The notes beneath the pieces are model-generated. The model ran no database searches and had not been told where the DNA came from. It saw nothing but the letters and a program-made list of their open reading frames with translations. A DNA stretch of 64,000 nucleotides from Branchiostoma lanceolatum (taxonomy: Eukaryota; Chordata; Leptocardii; Amphioxiformes; Branchiostomatidae). A program made the position numbers and the translations under genes. Numbering within the stretch: the stretch's first letter is position 1; each line of letters begins with the position of its first letter. The stretch spans positions 14,544,552 through 14,608,551 of the forward strand of contig NC_089740.1 of the NCBI RefSeq assembly GCF_035083965.1, read 5' to 3'. Below are positions 56,202 through 64,000 of the stretch, piece by piece.

Positions 56202-59172
56202 TTAACACTGAATGACGTGTACCGAGTGAGTCCCTATATCCGTTACCACCACCTTGCCATCTCGTGTAGCGTACAGGGCGTGAGGGTCCTTAAGTCCGTC
56301 AGCTTCCGTTGCCACGTGCTTTACGAAAGCTCCGTTTCCGTCAAACATGGCCACGCGCTTGTTACCCGCATCCGCCACCAGAATCCTCCCTTCCGGGTCC
56401 ACGCACAGGCCCTTCGGTTGGTCCAGCTGGCCGTCTGCGTTGCCATAGCAACCGAACTGCAGTTTCAGGTTCCCCCGCAAGTCGAACACCTTGATGACGT
56501 TTTCGGGCCACAGGGAGACCAGGATGTCGCCATTTTGTTGGTTGATGCAAAGTTTCTCCACGGGGGAAAAATCGCTCGCGCAGAAGTGAAATATCTCCTG
56601 CGCCCCGTCGTCAAGGACGTGAACGTTCGAACTGATCGCTATGGCAACCGTCCCGTGCCTTAGCAACGCCGCGTCGGCGATCTCGCCTGCGAGTGCGATG
56701 TTGACGTTCTTCTGTATGTTTCCTTGGTGATCGAACTCGATGAAAAAGTTCTGAGATTGCGAGGAGCTGCGCTGTAGAAGGGTGTCGATGTTGCTAGACA
56801 TGTAGGCAGTCCCGACCCAGCAGAGCGTAGAGCTCTTGAACAGGGTGATCCCGCCTGTTACTCGGGTCGCCGCGTGACCGTTCAGGTCCAGCTCGAACCT
56901 TCGGAGCAGGTTGCGCCCCGGCCCGAAGACGTGCACGCGGCCACACCGGTACATGTCGAGCACGTAGGTGTCGCCGTTTTCCAACACCAGCGCGCTGAAC
57001 GGGTGATAGAACTTGACCTCCCCGACCCCTCCCCGAAGAAGTTGCGCATGCGTCCTTCTGACCACGTTGCCGTTGCTCCTGTCCTCGGTTTCGTCCCGCG
57101 CAGGCGCAGTAGTCTTGGGTTGGTCAGGCCCGTACAAAATGGCGGCGATCTCCCTCACTTTGGCGCGTTCGGTCACCATGATGTCATTCGTCTGCAAAGG
57201 TCAATACAACAGGTTAATGGTTACCAGTCTACGTAAGTTGTTCCGCTGATAAATTAGCCAGTTGAATTCAGCTTTATTGGCTTTGGTCAGCTCCCAAGCG
57301 GTACAAAGCTGATAATCAGGGCTCAAGGCTAGTGATCATGATGAATAAGGTCTGTACTAAAGAAGGGTAACTTGCCTGGTTGATGAGGTCGGCTAGTAGC
57401 TTTTTGCATCGTTTCAGACCGCCGTAGTCGCACAGCTCCGCCGCCCGACGAGAGAACTGCAAAAGAAATGATACCTCAGAACAATGTCTTAATAGAGACG
57501 GAGGACGCCACAAACTAACCTCTTCTAAATCTGACCGACTGCTTTTGGGGTCATGTGCCTGTAATCTGCATAAAGTGACGCCATAGCCAAGCGATGGGTT
57601 CATTCTTTGACAAGTCCTATTCTGCATTTCGTTCATATATCATTGAACGACTATATCATTAATTTTACCAAGTTGAAAAAGATGACCGTCAAAATCAAAA
57701 TAGTTGGCAGCTTGACCCTCGTATTTTATGTCCTTCACAACAAAAGGCGTCATTTTGTGTCTGTTGAATTTTAGCCACAAATATAATCATTGATGATATT
57801 TCGTCTTGAATGACCTTAAATGCTTTCAGCAGTCGATTCAACATGGCGTCCGCCCATTCGATTCTCTGTCTCTCCGTTTCCGCTTCCTCATCCGGGAACT
57901 CAGGCTGTTCTGTCTTACTCTTTACCTCCCGCCGGGACTCGAATTCATGTAGAACCATCTTCAGTTCCCCTGCAATCTGTTGGGCACTCTCCAAGCACTT
58001 TCTCAACTGACAAAAAAGAAGATCTTCAACAAAGGATGTTTTACTATACGTCTTCCGTCCAGAAAGGGACGATACCAACTTCAAACGACCTCTGACCCGA
58101 TGCACACGTCACACTACCGTAAGATCACGTGTCATGTGAAATCGGATCAGTCGTCCTAAAGAAGATCAGAGGACTGGTCCAATCTGTTAGGGGGGGAGGG
58201 ACTCCTCATATTGGTAAGGGCTAAATACCTTTATTAGTTCTTTCAACTGAACGCAGATGAACTTTCTTGTGAAAGCTGCACTTACTTCCTTATCTAATTA
58301 TCAAAACAGAGAAAACGTAACAAAACAAACAAACAATTCTTACCTCCTCTCTGACCTCGGGTAGCACCCTCTCCATCCGTTCCAGCGCATGCCCGTTGTG
58401 CTCCGAGAAGACACACTCCCCGCACACGGGCACGTGACAGTCCTGGCAGAAATGGCGGCACTGCTCGCCTGGGTGGAGCTTGCATCGGTTGCCTTGGAGA
58501 TGACCTTTGGCCTCCGGGTTCTCGACATCTCGTTCTGTGTAACGTAAAGGGTGACGTAGCTATATGAAAAGACTGACCTGATGCTATGTTCAGTTGTTAG
58601 TATGTGTGAATTTGAAACCGAAAAATTCCATTGTCTTCGAAGACGCCTCATGTATCACACAATTAACTAAGTATTAACGAAAGTCTAATAATATGGCAGA
58701 GCTAAAAATGACCTACCTGCTATGACGTCACGACGGTTGGTGAGGTCATAGAAGCTTGGTGACGTCGTATTTGTTTTCAATGAATTTGAAACCAAAAACT
58801 TCCACGTCTTCGAAGATGCCTCAAATGTCACACGATTAACTAGGTATTCAAGAAAATCTGAGAATATGGCAGAGCTAGAAATGACCTACCTGCTATGACG
58901 TCACGAAGGTTGGTGACCCAGAAATTTCCCGGCAGCCCCCGCACCCCAGACGCGGGGTCAAGCTCCACCACCCGCCGGCAGTTCGGGCAGTAGATGAACC
59001 TTCTCCTCCCGGCGTACGTCTCAAGACAGTCCTGGAGGAAGATTTAAGATTCAAGGAAAATGAATTTGACCAAAAAAAAAACTGTAGGTATGTTGGCAGT
59101 GTTTTATACTGCTGTAAAGGAAGAGAAAGAAAGTTAGGTGGAAAATTACTAGGTTATGTGTCTGTATGTGTA

Positions 59173-59203
<31 letters not shown>

Positions 59204-59257
59204 GCGCGTGTGTGTGTGTGTGTAAGTGTGTGTGTGTGTGTGTGTGTGTGTAGGTGT

Positions 59258-59306
<49 letters not shown>

Positions 59307-59482
59307 GACAAACAATCGATCAAGAACCCATCGATGTAACCAAGAACGTAAGGTTGACTCACCTGACAGAAGGTGTGCGCGCATGGCAGTATTTTCGGCA
59401 GGGTGAAGTGATCCAGGCAGATCCCACACACCAGGAACTCCTGTCCGCGCATGCGCTGATTGCTCCCTGCTGCCGTCGCCAT
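56202..59482 (-). CDS. TRIM-NHL protein (RING, B-box, coiled coil, NHL)
   Basis: Six minus-strand exons: 59363-59482, 58890-59031, 58344-58534, 57815-58006, 57376-57456 and 56202-57191; 1716 nt, 571 aa, all phases fit. The RING is C3HC4, residues 19-58 (CGIC, CAHTFCQDC, CPNC), split by an intron after Q40. The B-box reads CKLHPGEQC, CQDC, VCGEC, EHNGH. A charged helical region (RKCLESAQQIAGELKMVL) follows as coiled coil. The last exon encodes the NHL propeller (QPKGLCVDPEGRILVADAG, NKRVAMFDGNG). TRIM-NHL proteins are E3 ubiquitin ligases that often bind RNA or cytoskeletal partners through the propeller. No filamin-type repeat is present, so it is not a full TRIM2/3/71 architecture. The 57376-57456 donor is GC (CAG/GCAAGT); the 57815 donor (AAG/GTCATT) is weak. 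Confidence 0.88.
58604..58916. repeat. 173-bp tandem duplication spanning a TRIM exon donor
   Basis: GAATTTGAAACC, GTCTTCGAAGACGCCTCA, ATATGGCAGAGCTA and ATGACCTACCTGCTATGACG recur 173 bp apart. The right copy contains the last bases and donor of exon 58890-59031. The left copy is a ghost exon end with an intact donor at about 58716. Confidence 0.75.
59165..59304. repeat. (TG)n microsatellite with CG-rich interruption
   Basis: A TG run with GCGCGCGCACGCGCGCG in the middle, in intron 1 of the TRIM-NHL gene. The alternating purine-pyrimidine run could favour Z-DNA. Confidence 0.95.
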
Positions 59483-60357
59483 CTTTATCTTGACAGTAGA
59501 GTCAGAATTAATCAGATGACATATCAACAATCATTCGGAAGGCTTTTTACATTGATCGCATTAAATGTAATAGACAATACCAAAATGATTATTGATACTT
59601 ATTCGATGTAATTCTACCTCTATTCACCTTTATTTGGACTGCCAAAGAGAAAGAGAAGAGAATTTACCTTTGAATGATACTTTTTGTATAATAGAAGAAT
59701 AGATAATCTTATGTATGTTGATAACATGGCGTTTGTGTGTGTTAATAATTGAAAGTTTATTGCAAATTCCTGCCCGTAGGCTAATTGCAAGTACATGTAC
59801 ATGTCACACGGAGTGGACGGACAGACAATGATGAACAGTATAACATATGACTACTAACGACTGACACTAAGTTCTAACTTATTGGGTTCGACTTCTTTTT
59901 CCGAGACAGTGGAAGACGAATGATCCCACTTTTTCTGTAATATGTGGGTGTTGTGATGTTAAGAGGAGAGTAGTTTTCTTTTCGTCTGAAAACGTGGAGA
60001 AATTAAGATGAAATGTGGTGGCCTCTTTAAACAGTTCATTTCTTTCGTCGTAGTAGAATGGGCAACTTGACATAAAATATGTTTACATGTAGAAAGCCTG
60101 AGTGCATCGACCTTCCAACGTGTGATGCATTCGAACAAAAGGTTTGGTAACCCGGTATGAACTCGCTCAACCATATAACCCTGACTTTTATCGCCCGCGG
60201 CTACGGGCTCATTCTAACAAAGACACAACAGTCAAAAACAAATATGCTTTTCTTTTTCGCCTTGTCGATCTTCAGCAAAACAAGTCATAATTTCAACATA
60301 CAACAAAAAGTAGGGACAGTACTGAAGCAGTGTAGTACCACTACAGAAAGCCACCAT
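59483..60357. other. Upstream flank of the TRIM-NHL gene
   Basis: Nothing recognisable beyond AT-rich sequence. It should contain the promoter and 5' UTR of the minus-strand gene, but I cannot point to a core element. Confidence 0.35.
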
Positions 60358-61160
60358 CAATGGCTAGCTAGGCCTTATGCAGAGGTACAGTAATAGCCAG
60401 GTGGTCCTTGTGCAGAGGTGGTCACTAGTACAGTTTTGACTGTATATCAATGGCTAGGTGGTCCTTATGTAGAGGTGGTCACTGGTACAAGTTTGACTGT
60501 ATATCAATGGCTAGGTGGTCCTTATGTAGAGGTGGTCACTAGTACAGGTTTGACTGTATATCAATGGCCAGGCGGTCCTTATGTAGAGGTGGTCACTTGT
60601 ACAGGTTTGATTGTATATTCAAGTATTTTACCACCTGTTGCTTGTGTTTTGTTCAATGACTAGCTAGGCATTATGTGGAGGTATATCAATGGCCAGGTGG
60701 TCCTTTGACAGAGGTGGTCACTTGTACAGGTTTGATTGTATATTCAAGTATTTTACCACCTGTTGCTTGTGTTTTGTTCAATGACTAGCTAGGCATTATG
60801 TGGAGGTATATCAATGGCCAGGTGGTCCTTTGACAGAGGTGGTCACTGGTACAGGTTTGACTGTATCTTTCCACCTGTTAATTTCGCTTGTGTTTTGTTC
60901 AATATCTAGCTAGGTATTATGTAGAGGTATATCAATTGTCAGGTGGTCCTTTGACAGAGGTGGTCACTTGTACAGGTTTGATTGTATATTCAAGTATTTT
61001 ACCACCTGTTGCTTGTGTTTTGTTCAATGGCTAGCTAGGCATTATGTAGACGTATATCAATGGCCAGGTGGTCCTTGTGTAAATGTTATCATTATTACAG
61101 GTTTCACTGTATGTTTAAGTATTTTACCCCCTGTTGCTTGTGTTTTGTTCAATGACGAAA
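60358..61160. repeat. Compound tandem repeat, 57-bp and about 123-bp units
   Basis: GTCACT in the block GAGGTGGTCACTNGTACAGG falls at 60421, 60478, 60535 and 60592 (57-bp steps), then at 60717, 60842 and 60963 (about 121-125-bp steps). The longer units add TTCAAGTATTTTACCACCTG and TTGCTTGTGTTTTGTTCAAT. Because 57 is a multiple of three, a spurious repetitive frame runs through the short units. Confidence 0.85.
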
Positions 61161-61333
61161 ATAAGTACCTGTCCATCACGGTTAGTTAGTCAATCGTTTA
61201 CACTGAATAGCAGCTTGTTCTAGAGTTAGTGACGGGAGACGACGAGTCCTTCATGAGCAGAATATGAGGCGTCGCGGAAATCTCTTAATTATAGACCTGA
61301 GAGGACGCCAAATGTGATCTGTTAAGTAAAATA

Positions 61334-61630
61334 GCGCAGGTAAAATTGGAGCTGTGCAGATATTTCTGAGCTCTGATTGCATATAACCTTCACTAGACTT
61401 GTAAGAAAACTGCCAGCAATCAATTCAAACTACTGAGACTGGGGTGAAAATAACACGACGTTATTGTGGGTAACATTGGAGCTGTGCAGGTATTTCTGAT
61501 GTCTACCTGCACCTAACCTGCACTGGTCCATGTACTGGGTATATACAGGTTAGTGCAGGTAACATTGGAGCTGTGCAAGTATTTCTGATGTCTACCTGTA
61601 CCTAACCTACACTGGGACATGTGAGAGTAT
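61334..61630. repeat. Three-unit tandem repeat
   Basis: The blocks ATTGGAGCTGTGCAGGTATT and TCTGATGTCTACCTGCACCT, with AACCTGCACTGG, occur near 61345, 61468 and 61563. The first copy is the most diverged. No coding potential. Confidence 0.7.
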
Positions 61631-62294
61631 CGTTTACGGTGCAGATTAAACTTGAAGAGGGCTTTAGCCATGCTTTAATCCATATACTGTCTAGCGAAGA
61701 TAAACAGAAAAAAAAATATTTCTGGGCTCACCTGCGCATTTTCCGCACTGCAGGGATTCATTTTGTCGCTTAAAATAGTGTGTGTCTTTTTGGTGGTATG
61801 TTGCTTCTGCGTCTTGTTTGTATAGATACAGTTTAACTCAAGTTACTTGCGGTTTGAGCAACAAAGTCTTACAGACACCACTGCCACACCTTGGAGAGTG
61901 TTAGAAACCGGTTCGAGTATTGCAACCTTCCTTTCATACATGTTCAACGTCAAGTAAACGCAATGTTATTGTGTACACCTAACTAACCTTATCTCCATAC
62001 ACATCTCCACTATCCAACACAACACTTCTATCGACTTAAGGAGAACCTTAGCATCTTAAGACTTTACCCACCTTCTTTAAGACGCTTCTTGAAGGGAACT
62101 GTCTTGCTCGGGAAAGCTGGAGAGGTTGTAGTTTATATGGATATCGTAACGTGTTGACACAACCACACAGTCAGCCTACTGAACCCGCACGCCTACAGGC
62201 GCTGAACTCACGCGTCCCCTTACTGCTCAAAACTGGTGCAGCAACTTTTGTTTGGGACAGTCCATTCTAGTCTTGTTTCAGGGGTGATCAGAAC

Positions 62295-62496
62295 TAGCCT
62301 CCATAGCAGACTCTGAACCGGCCTTAATGGGGGCTAAATAATACACCTTTTGCAGCCAGCCCATAACCATCAGTCACCCCCGTAACCATTTTGCCGGTAG
62401 ATAGTTACAAGGTTGGCTGATGGTTACGGGTTGGCTACAAAAAAGGATATTATTTAGCCCCCCAAAAAGCCGGTTCAGGGCCTGCAACGGAGGCTA
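62295..62496. mobile_element. Fold-back MITE with 9-bp target duplication
   Basis: Starts TAGCCTCCATAGCAGACTCT and GAACCGGCCTT; ends AAAGCCGGTTCAGGGCCTGC and AACGGAGGCTA. Internal GGGGGCTAAATAATA and TATTATTTAGCCCCCC also pair. The flanks are GATCAGAAC at 62286-62294 and 62497-62505, exact. Confidence 0.85.
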
Positions 62497-62953
62497 GATC
62501 AGAACCTTACTATGAGGATTAGAGCGGTGGTTAAACGATACTAATAACTTTATAACTTGCTTTCTTTTTTTGTTTTTAATTGCACATGATATGTATACAA
62601 CGTATGGCAACCTGTATACCTATGTTCTAAGAAACAAGTCTACTCAACTAGAGACTACTAGTAGGTAGTGTAATAAAGGGCTATATACTTGCACTAGGAA
62701 GCTCGCGTAATTATCATGTACATGTGCATTGATTAGTTTTGTTCTTTGTGTTTGATTAATTGTATTTAATGTAAACGGACTCCAGGAAGAATAGTGTAAA
62801 ATTTGTTCTAGTTCTAGTTAAGATGATTAGTATAAGCGTACAACAACAGTCAAATCCACTACAGTCTTTGCAGTGTCACAATACGCTGATACTAGGTAAC
62901 TTTTAAACATCGAGCTTAAACTTCTGGCTGTGGAAATATATTCAACACCCCTC

Positions 62954-63091
62954 CTACCAAATGGCACGGCCCAAGCGACGCCTGGTGCATACGTCCAGCT
63001 TCACGGTCGGTTGGTCAGGGTCAGACGTCTGGCAATCGTCAGACTCAGGCGTTGCTATGGTAACGGACGTTTCCACGGTAACGAGTAATAT
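62954..63091 (-). CDS. Possible terminal exon, unidentified
   Basis: A tentative minus-strand segment: acceptor ACTTCAG, then 45 codons (TVETSVTIATPESDDC, KLDVCTRRRLGRAIW) and a TAG stop at 62954-62956. It is more GC-rich than its surroundings. It might be an alternative last exon of the gene ending at 63861, or chance. No family recognised. Confidence 0.2.
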   Translation of the reverse strand: MLLVTVETSVTIATPESDDCQTSDPDQPTVKLDVCTRRRLGRAIW

Positions 63092-63860
63092 CTGAAGTAA
63101 CAAGTTGAAATTGCTAATCTGTTACCTTATTATATGTCTAATGCACTTTCTAATGACTTTTGTATTCCTCAAATTTTCATGCTGATCCACATAAATGTTA
63201 GAAACTCATGAATATGTATTGTTGTCTTGCTTGTTTAATCTATACGTGTACTAGTTTTCATAACTCATACTTAGTCTTCATTCTAAAGTAACATTAAACA
63301 CACAATAAAAACATGTCTTTTGACCATCGACATTTTATTACCCTTATTCAAAGAATAACAGATCACAAGGAGTAGATACTGTTTCTGATGTAATAATTGA
63401 TAAAGTTAGAATCGATAATAAAGTGCCTACAGCTTTTTTGACCACCAAAGTTTTTGTCCCCTTTATAAATTCATTTTCATTGTACTTTGTGTGTTAAACC
63501 AATGTTATGTGTATGCATGTGTGTATTTGCAGTTGTATGTGTGTATGTATGTGTATGTACACCTCATTTCGGTCTGCTCTACGTTTTGGCCGATACAAAG
63601 CTAAACTTTTATTTAGTATTTCTCGTTTCTAGAACTATAATTTTAGACTTTATCCTTAAATGAAGTGACGATTTTTTGTGTAATAGTAAGTTTCTTTGTT
63701 ACAGATCATATCCTGTATGATAATTATGTTTATGATAGTATATCGAGTCATAACCATAGTTATCCCATTTTAGTACGTTTTGCTTTTTGGAAATGTCACT
63801 TGAGGGTAAACAAACATGTCGTGATGCCCAGTCTTCTTCTTAGAAGCCTTTCTTGGATGG
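63092..63860. other. Intergenic or 3' UTR, nothing else recognised
   Basis: AT-rich, with a short TGTATG-rich stretch near 63505-63560. It may be the 3' UTR of the minus-strand terminal exon. Confidence 0.35.
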
Positions 63861-63928
63861 CTATTCTTCCATCATGCGTCGTTCCTTCAAGGCGTTGCGC
63901 AGTTTCTCCAGCAGGCCGCGCTTGGTAG
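63861..63928 (-). CDS. 3'-terminal exon of a gene extending past the right edge
   Basis: On the minus strand a pyrimidine-rich tract and acceptor TTCTACAG precede 68 nt that finish a codon and read TKRGLLEKLRNALKERRMME, E and stop TAG (63861-63863). The product end is an amphipathic basic helix. The frame entering phase 1 matches the usual phase of nearby genes. A possible AATAAA-type signal lies about 250 bp further along (TTTATT near 63608 on the plus strand). The gene identity cannot be told from 21 residues. Confidence 0.5.
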
Positions 63929-64000
63929 CTGTAGAACGGAGGGAGGGGGCAACATGAAACTGTACCGAAACATGAATTAACAACTATTCGTGGACCTCAT

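Noticed and set aside
56217..57249. Plus-strand frames opposite the NHL exon
   Set aside because: Shadows of the 330-codon minus-strand exon, which has clear NHL signatures.
60418..60663. Repetitive frame (VYQWLGGPYVEVV)
   Set aside because: Produced by 57-bp tandem units whose length is divisible by three; units change length downstream and the frame collapses.

Overview
The window is animal nuclear DNA. Genes are split into many short exons with GT-AG introns, extracellular domains are encoded by symmetrical phase 1-1 exons, and introns are full of fold-back elements, microsatellites and a tRNA-derived SINE. The domain repertoire (sushi/EGF/TSP1 receptor, F-type lectin domains joined to a Notch-like EGF array, TRIM-NHL) and the repeat landscape suggest a lancelet (Branchiostoma-like) or another invertebrate deuterostome. 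That assignment is inference, because no marker gene is present.

Layout. (A) 1-16356, plus strand: the 3' part of a single-pass membrane protein whose start lies left of the window. Its order is two sushi modules, EGF-like modules, a TSP1 module, an unrecognised juxtamembrane region, a transmembrane helix and a cytoplasmic tail. Exon phases join without error to 872 codons plus stop. (B) 21722-43308, plus strand: a complete secreted protein, about 1763 aa over 41 exons. It has a signal peptide, six F-type lectin-like (fucolectin, F5/8C-fold) domains, 16 EGF modules, an A/P/K-rich linker and an acidic leucine-rich C-terminus. (C) 45026-48219, plus strand: a four-exon gene, about 282 aa, for a glycolipid transfer protein (GLTP) domain placed behind an apparent signal peptide. 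Its third and fourth exons start like the last exon of gene B. (D) 52378-53160, plus strand: an intronless orphan type I membrane protein with a histidine-rich ectodomain and an NPVY tail motif. (E) 56202-59482, minus strand: a six-exon TRIM-NHL gene (RING, B-box, coiled coil, NHL), 571 aa. At the right edge a 3'-terminal exon of another minus-strand gene is visible (63861-63928).

The most distinctive themes are the secreted-looking GLTP and its link to gene B; the higher-order duplication of lectin domains in two-domain units with an altered sugar-binding motif, on the same chain as EGF modules carrying O-fucose consensus sites; and repeated local duplication of exon edges with their splice sites. 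The clearest case of the last is an 82-bp minisatellite of 20 units, each carrying the splice donor of an EGF exon.

The intervening DNA holds non-autonomous transposons (some with 9-bp target duplications), two 5'-truncated LINE tails, one SINE and several satellite-like arrays. No CRISPR array, rRNA or free-standing tRNA gene was seen. All exon boundaries were assigned by eye from splice consensus, phase and domain continuity; no transcript data were available.
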